A stretch of DNA of 64,000 nt from Shewanella insulae (GTDB lineage Bacteria; Pseudomonadota; Gammaproteobacteria; Enterobacterales; Shewanellaceae), in assembly GCF_009831655.1 (NCBI RefSeq), contig NZ_WRPA01000014.1:60736-124735 (forward strand), read 5' to 3'. The notes under the pieces are model-generated. The model searched no databases. It was not told the DNA's origin and worked only from the letters and a program-made list of their open reading frames with translations. Below are positions 27,843 through 37,842 of the stretch, piece by piece. Position numbers and translations under genes: made by a program. Every line of letters starts with the position of its first letter. The first letter of the stretch is position 1.

Positions 27843-28955
27843 CTAACGGCAGAAAGGCGCCAGGGCCTCCAGCAGTCGCTGCATGTTCTGCTCGCCGTTA
27901 TAGATGTGGGGCGATATCCGCATCCCCTGCTTACGCACATCCAGGCTGATATCGGCCTGGGTCAGCGCCTCGACCACTGCTTGCTGGGCTCCGCCAAAGT
28001 CTAAGATGGCGGTACCGCTACAGCGGGCCGGTTCCGAGGGGGAAACCAGGGCATCCCCCGCCTGTCGCCAGATACGCTCCAGCTGCATCAGGTTATGCTG
28101 GCGAACCTTGTCGCTACCCAGCTCGGCGAAGTAACCTATGCTGTGGGCCGCGATGGCGAAAGGTGCCACAGAAGGCGTGCCGCCCCAAAACTTGAGCGCC
28201 GAGTCGTGATAACGAAAGTGATGAATATCGAACTCGAAGGGGTTCTCGTGGCTAAACCAGCCCACATCCAGCGGCGAACACTGCTCGAGCCGATCGGCGC
28301 TCACCCAGAGGTAGGCCGCCCCCGGCCCGCCACAGAGCCACTTGACGCTGGAGCCCAACATGAAATCTGGCTTTAGGGCATTGAGATCCATTGGCAATAC
28401 CCCGGCGGCCTGGGCCACATCGACTAATGAGAGCGCCCCCAGAGCACGCACCTTAGGCAGCAGATAGTCCAGCGGCGCCTGCTGACCCGTATTGGAATAG
28501 GCGTGGCTGATAAACACCAGATCGATATCGTCAGTCAGATAGGCCTGCCACACCTCGGGCAGACTCACGTCCTGGTTGGCTGGGATGAAACGTATCTCGG
28601 CCTGGGGCAGTGCCTGCGCCATGGCGAAGCCCATGCTGGGAAAGTCGTTCTCACTCATCAGAACCACGGCGCCGGGGCGCGTCAGCCTTGGCAGGGACTG
28701 CACCAACTTGGTGAGACCGCTGGAGAGGTTGACCTGGGGGCAGAATAGCCTGGCCTCGCTGTTGAACAGCCGGGCCAGCTGAGCGCGAAAATCCTCCACC
28801 ACAGACAGCCAGTCGCCCCAGGGCTCTCGCCCCGAACCCTGCCAGGGCAGGAAGAAACGCTCATCGAACGCCTGACGCAGGCTCTGCAGCGGTCTGCCCA
28901 CCGAGTGGTTGAGCAGGTAGACCGACTTGGGCATAACAAAATCACTCTGGTACAT
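27843..28955 (-). CDS. Class-V PLP enzyme, kynureninase/isopenicillin-epimerase-like
   Basis: The protein has 370 residues of the class-V aminotransferase fold. The PLP lysine lies in SSVKWLCGGPGAAYLW (near residue 205); LVDVAQAAG holds the cofactor-contacting Asp, and ISHAYSNTGQ fits the phosphate and ring region. The pattern resembles kynureninases more than cysteine desulfurases, but it is not a canonical KynU. It lies 3 bp downstream of the PrnB-like gene, so both enzymes very likely act in one pathway on a tryptophan-derived or related substrate. The actual reaction is not known. Confidence 0.78.
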   Translation of the reverse strand: MYQSDFVMPKSVYLLNHSVGRPLQSLRQAFDERFFLPWQGSGREPWGDWLSVVEDFRAQLARLFNSEARLFCPQVNLSSGLTKLVQSLPRLTRPGAVVLMSENDFPSMGFAMAQALPQAEIRFIPANQDVSLPEVWQAYLTDDIDLVFISHAYSNTGQQAPLDYLLPKVRALGALSLVDVAQAAGVLPMDLNALKPDFMLGSSVKWLCGGPGAAYLWVSADRLEQCSPLDVGWFSHENPFEFDIHHFRYHDSALKFWGGTPSVAPFAIAAHSIGYFAELGSDKVRQHNLMQLERIWRQAGDALVSPSEPARCSGTAILDFGGAQQAVVEALTQADISLDVRKQGMRISPHIYNGEQNMQRLLEALAPFCR

Positions 28956-28958
28956 GGC

Positions 28959-30131
28959 TTACCCCTCTAGGCTGGCGCGCAGCCTGGCGATGTCGTCGAA
29001 ACGGGTGCGTATGTCTTCGCGCTTGGCGGCGGCGCGCCTGTCTCTGAGCTTCTCCAGCGCCCCCAATAACACAGGCAGCGGCGGGCCACTGGCGGTAACC
29101 TTGTCGATATGCTGTGTTTCCATCTGCTTGGCGGGCTGGGCGATATACTTCTCCACCAGTTGATCATGATGTTGTATCGCCCCCTGGCCATGGGCATCGC
29201 ATACTCGCAGGAACTGCGCCAGATTCTCCTGGTACCAGGGCTGGTCTCGCATCTCCATGGCCGCCAGGAAATCATCCATCAGGCTGGTGCGACGCATGCA
29301 GTCGCGCAGGATACGCTGGTCTTCCGGCATCATGTAGAGGAACTTATCCACCAGCAATTGAGAGTAGGCCGACTCGTTGGCGAAGCAGAGTCCCAGCTGC
29401 AGGTCGATCACATTGATACCGGCAAAGTCACCGGCGTTGGCACCGCGATAGACCTGCTGACCGACGCGATAGGGCTTGTAATAGGGACGCACGCTGTTGA
29501 AAAACGCCTGGGTATCGAGGCGATCGAACAGGATCTGATTGGAGGCGATCACCTGCTCCAGCGCCACGCGAGCCACCTCCAGCAGTTCGGCGGTCATGGG
29601 ATGGGAGATCCCCAGCGGCTTAATCTTCAACAAGGCATCGGCGGCGCGCTTGTAGGCGAGGATCCCCTTGGTGTTGTAGTCGACAAACAGCTTCTCGTCG
29701 TCCAGATCGGTAAAGCGTTTGTAGAGGCCGTTAACCGCACGGTTGTGGGTGGTCAGATGCGCCGTGGCAAAGCGCGGCGTCACGCCGATGGAGGCTCCTA
29801 TATGCATAGCAAGCGCCGAGGCCTCAAGCAGGGGCGAACTGGTCTCGCGGCTGGGCTCGGTGATCTCATGGCGGCGGCAGGCGGCCATGTAGAGGCCCAC
29901 GTTACCCAACAGATCGAAGGCGGCATCGAAGCCCTCATCGGTATTGCCCTCATCCAACAGCGCCTTGATCAAGCTTCGGCCCTCGGCCTCCAGCCGTGCC
30001 TTTAACTCATCGCCTATCCCCTCCACGTTGGCGGGATCGCTCTGCTTCATATAGAGGCGCTCCAGCGCCGAGTTAATCTCGACAAACTCCTGCCTGATCC
30101 AGTGATCGAAGGCCGCGACATCTTGACTCAT
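28959..30131 (-). CDS. PrnB-like protein of the haem dioxygenase (TDO/IDO) superfamily
   Basis: The protein has 390 residues, mostly helical. The segment FFNSVRPYYKPYRVGQQVYR aligns with the conserved region of PrnB (pyrrolnitrin synthesis; formerly DUF1864), and the SGPPLPVLLGALEKL end also matches. PrnB shares its fold with tryptophan 2,3-dioxygenase and binds haem and tryptophan derivatives. Several His residues (CDAHGQGAIQHHDQL) could supply the haem ligand. It heads a two-gene operon with a kynureninase-like enzyme, divergent from an Lrp/AsnC regulator, which suggests oxidation of an indole amino acid. No pyrrolnitrin genes are present. Confidence 0.75.
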   Translation of the reverse strand: MSQDVAAFDHWIRQEFVEINSALERLYMKQSDPANVEGIGDELKARLEAEGRSLIKALLDEGNTDEGFDAAFDLLGNVGLYMAACRRHEITEPSRETSSPLLEASALAMHIGASIGVTPRFATAHLTTHNRAVNGLYKRFTDLDDEKLFVDYNTKGILAYKRAADALLKIKPLGISHPMTAELLEVARVALEQVIASNQILFDRLDTQAFFNSVRPYYKPYRVGQQVYRGANAGDFAGINVIDLQLGLCFANESAYSQLLVDKFLYMMPEDQRILRDCMRRTSLMDDFLAAMEMRDQPWYQENLAQFLRVCDAHGQGAIQHHDQLVEKYIAQPAKQMETQHIDKVTASGPPLPVLLGALEKLRDRRAAAKREDIRTRFDDIARLRASLEG

Positions 30132-30322
30132 AGGGTAACTATCTCTTGGTTATTTTAATTATGACTCAATAAGCTACCACTAAGCCATTAGCGCAAACCT
30201 GCAATATCACCTAAATAAAAAGAGATTTTTTGGTGGATTCCGATAAAAATAATCACTTTAATAAGACTATCCGATAAATTACCCCAAGACCTATCGAGCT
30301 GCAGTGACAAGAGAGCACAAAG

Positions 30323-30784
30323 ATGAAACTGGACAGTAAAGACAAGCAGATCTTAAACATACTGCAGGAGGAGGGGCGACTGCCCGTGGCCGAGCTGGCC
30401 AATCGCCTCAACCTCTCAGACACCCCCTGCCTCAGACGCATCAAGAAGCTGGAACAGGCGGGCTTTATTCAGGGCTATAGCGCCAGGCTCGACCCTAAGT
30501 CACTGTCACTCAATGTTATCGTCTACGCCTTCGTGCGCCTCACCGAGAACTCCGCCGCCTATGGCGAGCAGTTCGAGCAGGAGATGAGCCGCCTGCCCCA
30601 GGTGCAGGAGTGTTCGGTGATCACCGGCGCCCACGACTATCTGCTGAAGATCGTCGCCCACGATCTGCTGGAATATGAAGGCTTCGTCAAACACTCCCTC
30701 GGCGGCCTCAAGTGTATCGCCAGCATAGAGTCTACCGTGGTGCTGAAACAAACCTTCTCCCGCCATCAACTGCCAGTCGTATGA
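30323..30784 (+). CDS. Lrp/AsnC family transcriptional regulator
   Basis: The protein has 153 residues. The N-terminal winged helix-turn-helix is typical (LDSKDKQILNILQEEGRLPVAELANRLNLSDTPCLRRIKKLEQAGFIQGY) and a RAM ligand-binding domain follows (VQECSVITGAHDYLLKIVAHDLLEYEGFV). The gene is divergent from the PrnB-like operon, with 191 bp between starts, and probably controls it in response to an amino acid. The specific effector is not evident. Confidence 0.92.
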   Translation: MKLDSKDKQILNILQEEGRLPVAELANRLNLSDTPCLRRIKKLEQAGFIQGYSARLDPKSLSLNVIVYAFVRLTENSAAYGEQFEQEMSRLPQVQECSVITGAHDYLLKIVAHDLLEYEGFVKHSLGGLKCIASIESTVVLKQTFSRHQLPVV

Positions 30785-30843
30785 GACTGGTGATTTTTAT
30801 AACGAAAGCGACTAATCTGTAGCAAACACCAGGTATAAAAGGA

Positions 30844-31392
30844 ATGCAAATGCGCCCGATATTGCTGTTTACCCTGCTGTTACTGACCCTTGGGGCTCAG
30901 GCAGCCATCTACAAATGGGTCGACAAGGATGGCAAGGTTCACTACTCGGATACCCCGGTAGAAAACTCCACCCAGGTCGAGTTTAAGGAAAATACCGAAA
31001 ATCAGATCAAGCTGCCGCCTCCCGTGGTAAGTGAGTCTTCGGCGCCCGCTAAGGCTGAGCCTAAGGAGCTGTATAAGCTGACCATCTCCAGCCCCAGCGA
31101 AGAGGAGACCCTAAGAGACAATAACGGTAATATCACTGTGATCGGTGCCATCACCCCAGATCTTGCCCCTGGCCATGGGCTGGTGCTGGTAATGGATGGT
31201 AAGGTCGTAAGCCAGCCTCAGGCCAGCCCGGTATTTAACCTGGAGAATGTGGATCGCGGTGAGCATAAGTTTGAAATCAGGGCCTTGGCACAAAACGGCA
31301 AACAACTTGCATCGACCCCTCCTAGAACCGTATTTCTTCACCGGGCCAGTGTATATGCGATTCCTAGGGCAACCCCTTTCGGGGGAAATTAA
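30844..31392 (+). CDS. DUF4124 exported protein
   Basis: The protein has 182 residues with a signal peptide (about 1-20) followed directly by AIYKWVDKDGKVHYSDTP, the DUF4124 signature. A Pro-rich linker and an Ig-like C-terminal region (TISSPSEEETLRDNNGNITVIGAI) follow. Such a gene often lies just upstream of glnL in gammaproteobacteria. Its function is unknown. A 10-bp AT-rich inverted repeat (31388-31415) covers the stop codon and may be a weak terminator before the glnL promoter. Confidence 0.85.
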   Translation: MQMRPILLFTLLLLTLGAQAAIYKWVDKDGKVHYSDTPVENSTQVEFKENTENQIKLPPPVVSESSAPAKAEPKELYKLTISSPSEEETLRDNNGNITVIGAITPDLAPGHGLVLVMDGKVVSQPQASPVFNLENVDRGEHKFEIRALAQNGKQLASTPPRTVFLHRASVYAIPRATPFGGN

Positions 31393-31466
31393 AAATTTAA
31401 GCCATAATTTTTAATAACTTAGAAAATCACATCCCTTAATACTCCCGGTGAAGACAGCTTGCAGCG

Positions 31467-31483
31467 TGCACCAAATTGGTGCA
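31467..31483. promoter_or_regulatory. Perfect NtrC site A upstream of glnL
   Basis: TGCACCAAATTGGTGCA is a perfect palindrome matching the NtrC consensus. It overlaps site B by four bases and lies 36 bp before the glnL start, a position suited to autorepression. Confidence 0.9.
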
Positions 31484-31496
31484 CCATTATGGTGCA
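31480..31496. promoter_or_regulatory. Perfect NtrC site B upstream of glnL
   Basis: TGCACCATTATGGTGCA is a second palindrome. It shares its first TGCA with the end of site A, so the two dyads are centred 13 bp apart. Confidence 0.9.
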
Positions 31497-31518
31497 ACCT
31501 ACTTTCCGGGAGCCGTAA

Positions 31519-32574
31519 ATGAACACAGACCCTCTGCTCAATCACCTGGTGACGGCCGTACTCGTCGTCTCAGATGATCTCAAGCTGTGCTATGCCAATA
31601 GCGCGGCCGAGCAACTGCTTGGGTTAGGCAGTCACCGCCTCACGGAGCACAGCCTACAAGACTGCTGCCAGCTGCTCAGCATAGATCATCAATTGCTGCG
31701 CAGCGCCATTCGCGAACACCAAGGGCTCACGGTCAACACCACCAACCTGATCACACTAGACGGACAGCATCACACGGTCGACATGACCCTGACCCCGCTG
31801 GAGGTCGAGCCGGATCAACCCGAGCAGGGCGTACTAGAGCTGCGTCAGGTGGATCAGCAGCGAAGGATACACCAGCAGCTCACCCTAGATGCCCAACAAC
31901 AGGCGGCCCAATATCTGGTGCGCAATCTGGCTCATGAGATCAAGAACCCCCTGGGCGGCCTCAGAGGCGCGGCGCAGCTGCTGTCACGTGAGCTGGAAGA
32001 CGCCGACCAGCGCGAGTTTACCGACCTCATCATAGAGCAGGCCGATCGGCTGCGAAATCTGGTCGACAGGCTGCTCGGCCCTCAGAAACCCACGGAGCAC
32101 AGCCTGCACAACATACATGCGGTGATCCAGAAGGTGCTCAAGCTGGTGAGTGTCACCCTGCCGGACAATATCCACCTTATCCAGGACTATGACCCCTCGA
32201 TCCCGGATATCGAGATGGATCAGGAGCAGCTGCAGCAAGCGGTACTCAACATAGTACAGAACGCCATTCAGGCGCTGGAGACAGAGGAAGAAGGCGGCGA
32301 GATCCGCATCAAGACCCGCACCCAGCACCAGGTAACCATAGGCACCACACGCCATAAACTGGTGCTGGCGCTCTCCATCATAGACGACGGCCCGGGGATC
32401 AAGCCCGAGCTGATGGATACCCTCTTCTACCCTATGGTCACGGGCAGGGAGCAGGGCTCCGGACTTGGGCTCTCCATCGCCCATAACTTTGCCAGACTCC
32501 ACGGCGGACGCATCGACTGCGCCTCGGTGCCGGGCAAGACAGAATTTACCATATTGCTGCCGCTCAAGAGCTAG
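31519..32574 (+). CDS. glnL: Nitrogen sensor histidine kinase/phosphatase NtrB
   Basis: NtrB phosphorylates NtrC under nitrogen limitation and dephosphorylates it when bound by PII. The protein has 351 residues and no membrane segment. An N-terminal PAS domain (about 5-110) is followed by an H-box NLAHEIKNPLGGLRGAAQLL (His near 139) and N, G1 and G2 ATP-binding boxes (NIVQNAIQAL, IIDDGPGI, GSGLGLSIA). A good GGGAG site precedes the ATG. It is followed by glnG after 41 bp. Confidence 0.97.
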   Translation: MNTDPLLNHLVTAVLVVSDDLKLCYANSAAEQLLGLGSHRLTEHSLQDCCQLLSIDHQLLRSAIREHQGLTVNTTNLITLDGQHHTVDMTLTPLEVEPDQPEQGVLELRQVDQQRRIHQQLTLDAQQQAAQYLVRNLAHEIKNPLGGLRGAAQLLSRELEDADQREFTDLIIEQADRLRNLVDRLLGPQKPTEHSLHNIHAVIQKVLKLVSVTLPDNIHLIQDYDPSIPDIEMDQEQLQQAVLNIVQNAIQALETEEEGGEIRIKTRTQHQVTIGTTRHKLVLALSIIDDGPGIKPELMDTLFYPMVTGREQGSGLGLSIAHNFARLHGGRIDCASVPGKTEFTILLPLKS

Positions 32575-32615
32575 CGTAGGTGACCTTAGAGCATTCAACT
32601 TAAGAGAGTAGGTGT

Positions 32616-34025
<1,410 letters not shown>

Positions 34026-34028
34026 GTG

Positions 34029-34057
34029 AAAGCACCCAGCCTTAGGCTGGGTGCTTT
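34029..34057 (+). terminator. Terminator after glnG
   Basis: A 13-bp perfect stem (AAAGCACCCAGCC/GGCTGGGTGCTTT) with a TTA loop lies 3 bp after the stop codon. Only three T residues follow, all part of the stem. Confidence 0.85.
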
Positions 34058-34282
34058 GACGCCTCTTCCGAAGGCGTATTGTTTGCGCTAACAACAACAC
34101 TCTCAGACTGACACTCGGATTCGATGACTTCACGAGGCATAGCCGCCTGCCATAAAGCCCCTACCCATAAACTTTGATTCGCTTTCATTTACCTTGCCCT
34201 CATTTTGCCAACTGGATCAAAGTAATCTTATAGCGACTATTAGTAAAATGAATAAATAGTATCCCGTGAATGCCATATTAGA

Positions 34283-35173
34283 ATGAACATACCAATCAAA
34301 ACCTTACATTATTTTCTCACCCTGGTTGAGACGGGAAACTTTACCCGGGCAGCGGAAAAGTCCTTCATCACCCAGCCCACCCTGAGCAAGATCATTCAGC
34401 GCCTGGAGGATAATCTGGGCCAACAGCTGCTGCACAGGAATAACCAGAAGATAGAGCTAACCCAGGCGGGTATCCTGCTGGAGCACAGCGCGCGGGAGAT
34501 CCTGGGCCAGTGGCATAGACTGCAGGAAGACCTCACCAACCTGAGCGGCCTCAAGTCAGGCCACCTGCGTCTTGGGGTCTGCCCCATGATGAGCAGCCTG
34601 ATCATCGACCTGCTCACCGCCTTTCGTCAGCAATACCCGGGGATAGAGCTGCAGATGTACGAGTATGGCGGCTTCGGCTGTGAGCAGGCGCTGCTCAACA
34701 ACAGCCTGGATATCGCCTTTACCGCCCTGCCCACCACACACGATGTCGAGCTGGCCAACCGCGCCCTCACCCGCTATCCGCTGCTGGCCTGCCTGCCCAA
34801 GGATCATGCCCTGGCTCAGCAAGAGGCCGTGACCTGGCAGGACTTCGAGGCCTACCCCTTCATCCTCTACAACGAGGACTTCTCCCTGGCCAAGCTGATC
34901 ACCCGCCTGAGCCACAAGGCGGGCGTGCAGCTCAACATCGCATTTCGCAGCGGCCAGTGGGACTTTCTGGCGACCATGGTGGAGGCCCAGATGGGGGTCG
35001 CCATACTGCCCGAGCCTATCTGCCACAAGTTGCAGGGCAGTGAGCTGGTCTTCAAGCCTATTCGCCCCAATCTCACCTGGGATCTGGCGCTGATCTGGCG
35101 TAAAGACTTGCCCCTGACACCGGCGGCCCAGGCGCTTTTGGATCTCAGCGAGCAGGCCCATCTGCACCCCTGA
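34283..35173 (+). CDS. LysR family transcriptional regulator
   Basis: The protein has 296 residues. The N-terminal winged helix (LHYFLTLVETGNFTRAAEKSFITQPTLSKIIQRLEDNLG) is typical, and a periplasmic-binding-like effector domain follows (about 90-296). It resembles the CynR/GltC branch by pattern. The neighbours do not suggest a clear target, and the 225-bp region upstream shows no recognised operator. The effector is unknown. Confidence 0.9.
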   Translation: MNIPIKTLHYFLTLVETGNFTRAAEKSFITQPTLSKIIQRLEDNLGQQLLHRNNQKIELTQAGILLEHSAREILGQWHRLQEDLTNLSGLKSGHLRLGVCPMMSSLIIDLLTAFRQQYPGIELQMYEYGGFGCEQALLNNSLDIAFTALPTTHDVELANRALTRYPLLACLPKDHALAQQEAVTWQDFEAYPFILYNEDFSLAKLITRLSHKAGVQLNIAFRSGQWDFLATMVEAQMGVAILPEPICHKLQGSELVFKPIRPNLTWDLALIWRKDLPLTPAAQALLDLSEQAHLHP

Positions 35174-35289
35174 TAAAGGTTAAAATTTACCGGATTTTCA
35201 GCCGAAAAAGGCTGACAATAAGTTATCTAACACTGATAACTGGGCCACGGACAGATAGAATCACTGGTAATCGTGCTGGCGGGTCCCAC

Positions 35290-35315
35290 TTGCACAACAA
35301 AGGTGCAATTTTTTT
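35290..35315 (+). terminator. Possible terminator downstream of the LysR gene
   Basis: A 6-bp stem TTGCAC/GTGCAA with a seven-base loop is followed by seven T residues. The same dyad (TGCAC-N7-GTGCA, 35291-35307) also fits a weak NtrC site, so its identity is ambiguous. Confidence 0.45.
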
Positions 35316-35473
35316 CAGCGAGGATTCAAACGCTCGCCACTGCCCCAGATGCACGGTGACAGTAAACATGCCATTTTGTTTAAAACAATCAACCACCTAA
35401 GCTTAGTTTAACTGGTACTAAAGTACCGTTAAAAAGCCTTGCCGCCTCACTTTGCAGCCGTTAGCTTCCCCTA

Positions 35474-35502
35474 AGAGGTCTGACGTCCGACGTCTGACCT
35501 CT
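35474..35502. promoter_or_regulatory. 29-bp imperfect palindrome upstream of the secreted hydrolase
   Basis: The arms AGAGGTC-T-GACGTC and GACGTC-T-GACCTCT flank a central C and pair at 13 of 14 positions. The core can also be read as three heptads (TCTGACG, TCCGACG, TCTGACC). It lies 97 bp before the hydrolase start in a 425-bp intergenic region (35174-35598) that has no gene, and may be an operator. Confidence 0.6.
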
Positions 35503-35598
35503 GCAGCTGAGTAATTAAAACTCAGTAGTAAAATCTAAGTAAAAAAACCTGAGTAATAAAACCTAAAACAACATCAACAAGATAAGAGAAATAAGCCA

Positions 35599-36456
35599 AT
35601 GAAGATCTACCAAAAGCTCATGATGCTGGGTCTGTTTGCTGTCAGCCCATTGACTTATGCCACCTCCGGACTCGTGTTTATCCATGGCACCGGGCATCAA
35701 ACAGATGCGCTGTCGGACTATTGGACGCGGGAATTTGTCGACTCGGTGCGCCAGGGGGCAGCCTCGCCCGATAACTATCTGGTGATCAACTGCGACTTCG
35801 ATCAATACATGTGGGATGACGCCGCCGCGGGCTGTCTGGCCGGGCAACTCACCCAGTTTATCGACAGTAAAAACATTAACGACCTCACCCTGCTGACCCA
35901 CTCCAACGGTGGCAACGTGGTGCGCTGGATCCTCTCCAACCCCACCTGGGACAGTCGCTATCCCAAGATCATCAACGCCACCTCCAGGGTGATCGCCCTG
36001 GCGCCTTCCAGCGGCGGCACGCCACTGGCCGATGCCGTCACTCAGGGCAATGTATTTGAGACCTCATTGGGTTGGCTGCTGGGCTACGGCAGCGATGCGG
36101 TGAAACAGCAGCAGGTCAGCTGGATGAGCAGCTATAACAACAGCTGGCTCTATGGCACCTCGGGTCGCCCGGCGCTGCCCTCCCCCTTCGAGGTGGTGGT
36201 AGGTTCAGATGTCGACTCCGCCTTCTGGGACAGCGACAGCTACTGCGCCGGCTATCAGTATCAGGTCGCCCTGGAGACCACTCAGAACTGGCTCGACGAT
36301 TGCTCGGACGGCTTCCTGGAGTGTCAGTCACAATCGGCTGCTGGCACAGTCTGGTTTACCGACACCCAGCGTACCGCAGGCAAGGAGCCCCTGAGCCACC
36401 AGCAGAGCCGCCGCGCCTGCTTCAATCTCGACACCCTGATCCGCGACCATATCTAG
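35599..36456 (+). CDS. Secreted alpha/beta hydrolase (lipase/esterase-like)
   Basis: The protein has 285 residues with a signal peptide ending at about 22 (LTYATS). LVFIHGTGHQ is the oxyanion-hole strand, and LLTHSNGGNVVRW is the nucleophile elbow (HSNGG; Ser near 101). Asp and His candidates lie in the C-terminal half, and paired Cys residues suggest periplasmic or extracellular disulfides. It is 10 bp from a DUF4785 lipoprotein gene on the same strand, so the two probably work together at the cell surface. The substrate is unknown. Confidence 0.75.
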   Translation: MKIYQKLMMLGLFAVSPLTYATSGLVFIHGTGHQTDALSDYWTREFVDSVRQGAASPDNYLVINCDFDQYMWDDAAAGCLAGQLTQFIDSKNINDLTLLTHSNGGNVVRWILSNPTWDSRYPKIINATSRVIALAPSSGGTPLADAVTQGNVFETSLGWLLGYGSDAVKQQQVSWMSSYNNSWLYGTSGRPALPSPFEVVVGSDVDSAFWDSDSYCAGYQYQVALETTQNWLDDCSDGFLECQSQSAAGTVWFTDTQRTAGKEPLSHQQSRRACFNLDTLIRDHI

Positions 36457-36466
36457 GAGCCATAAG

Positions 36467-37753
36467 ATGAAACCATCAATCAAAATGGCGAGTGTGTTCG
36501 CCCTGTCCGCCCTGCTGAGCGCCTGTCAAAACGATGAGACCCCAGCAGAAAATGCCCCAGAGGCCAGCGCCGTGACCGTTACCCAGGTCACTCTGCTGGC
36601 ACCGACCTCGGGAGATCTCACCATAGACACCCTGGCAGCCACCGAGCTGCCACCGGTAAATGGTAGTCGCGGCGGCGTCAGCTTCAGCGCCCCCATTACC
36701 AGCGCTGCGCAGCTAGTGGCCCCCACCCAGCTAGAGCAGAGCAGCAGCGACCAGTATTGGCGCACCGTCTCGGGCGCCGAACTCAACAAGGGAATTAACC
36801 TCGCCGTGAGCCAGAGCGACAGCGTGATCCGCGTGGCCCCCCGGGGCGATGCCAGCTCGGGCGCGCTGCGCCACAGCCCGGCCATCTCACCGGATCAGCT
36901 GCGCCTCTACAAGGTCAACAAGCAGACGGTAGATAAGTCGGCATCTATGATCCAATCCATGAGTGATCCTCAGGCGATGGCGACCGCGGGTATCGTCGAC
37001 GACTCCAGTGCCCTGAAGCTGTCACAACAGGCGACGCCGGGCATCTATCAACTGCAAGTTGTTCAGCCCCTAAGTGCCAACGACAGCTATCTGATCAACG
37101 TCAAGGAGAAGGGCAGCCCCTACCAGCTGGCCCTATCGGCCCCTAAGCGGCTGAGCAGCAAGGCACCGCAGCTGGCCTTCGATCTTAAGCTGAGCAACAG
37201 CGACATAGCGCTTAGTCCGACCGCGACGCTCAAGCAGAGCGATGGTCGCTACCACAGACTAGCCGTGATTAAGCAGGGCGATAACTGGCAGGCTCAGCTA
37301 CCGGATGAGCTGGCGATGCCCAGCAGCAACTTAGGCCTGAGCGAGATCCAGGTCGACGTGGAGACCCGGGTAAATGGCCTGCCACTGATCCGCACCGTCA
37401 AGACCGCCTTCAAGCAATATGTGCCAGCAGCCAAACTAAAGGATGAGGCCAGCATCTACTGGCAGGATAACAAGCCTACTCAGGCGGTGTTCGACCTGCA
37501 GGTCGCCAGCCCGGGACGCTACCAGGTCTCTGCCGTGTTAGTGGGTACCGATGCTCAGGGTAAGCAGGCCAACATCTTGCGCACCGAGACGGCCCAGTGG
37601 CTAGACGCCGATGGTCAGGTCACCCTGAGCTTTGATGGCGAGCAACTCGAGGCCTCTGGCCTGGGTGCGCCCTACGCCATCAAGGCGCTGGAGCTTAAAG
37701 ATCAGGGCCAGATGGCTCGCTTGAGTTATCTGGGCGAGGCCGCCACCCTCTAA
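36467..37753 (+). CDS. DUF4785-type lipoprotein
   Basis: The protein has 428 residues with a lipoprotein signal (LSAC, Cys20). Beta-rich domains follow, ending in an Ig-like region (VFDLQVASPGRYQVSAVLVGTDAQGK). The overall layout fits DUF4785 proteins of Shewanella and Vibrio, whose role is unknown. It follows the secreted hydrolase by 10 bp. A GC-rich inverted repeat (GGGCGCCC, 37791-37823) between this gene and the convergent RND gene probably ends transcription. Confidence 0.7.
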   Translation: MKPSIKMASVFALSALLSACQNDETPAENAPEASAVTVTQVTLLAPTSGDLTIDTLAATELPPVNGSRGGVSFSAPITSAAQLVAPTQLEQSSSDQYWRTVSGAELNKGINLAVSQSDSVIRVAPRGDASSGALRHSPAISPDQLRLYKVNKQTVDKSASMIQSMSDPQAMATAGIVDDSSALKLSQQATPGIYQLQVVQPLSANDSYLINVKEKGSPYQLALSAPKRLSSKAPQLAFDLKLSNSDIALSPTATLKQSDGRYHRLAVIKQGDNWQAQLPDELAMPSSNLGLSEIQVDVETRVNGLPLIRTVKTAFKQYVPAAKLKDEASIYWQDNKPTQAVFDLQVASPGRYQVSAVLVGTDAQGKQANILRTETAQWLDADGQVTLSFDGEQLEASGLGAPYAIKALELKDQGQMARLSYLGEAATL

Positions 37754-37790
37754 AAGGAAAACTGCGCACCATATCTAGTCACATAAAAAA

Positions 37791-37823
37791 GGGCGCCCTT
37801 ATGATTCACAGAGGGCGCCCTTT
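37791..37823. terminator. Terminator between the DUF4785 and RND genes
   Basis: Arms AAAGGGCGCCCTTATGATTC and AGAGGGCGCCCTTTC contain AGGGCGCCCTT twice. Each is self-complementary and the two can pair with each other, and a short T run follows. The genes are convergent. Confidence 0.65.
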
Positions 37824-37842
37824 CTATTGGCATCAGTAAAGC

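Noticed and set aside
35291..35307. TGCAC-N7-GTGCA dyad as an NtrC site
   Set aside because: It is followed by seven T residues and lies downstream of a gene end, so a weak terminator is at least as likely; no sigma-54 promoter is seen next to it.
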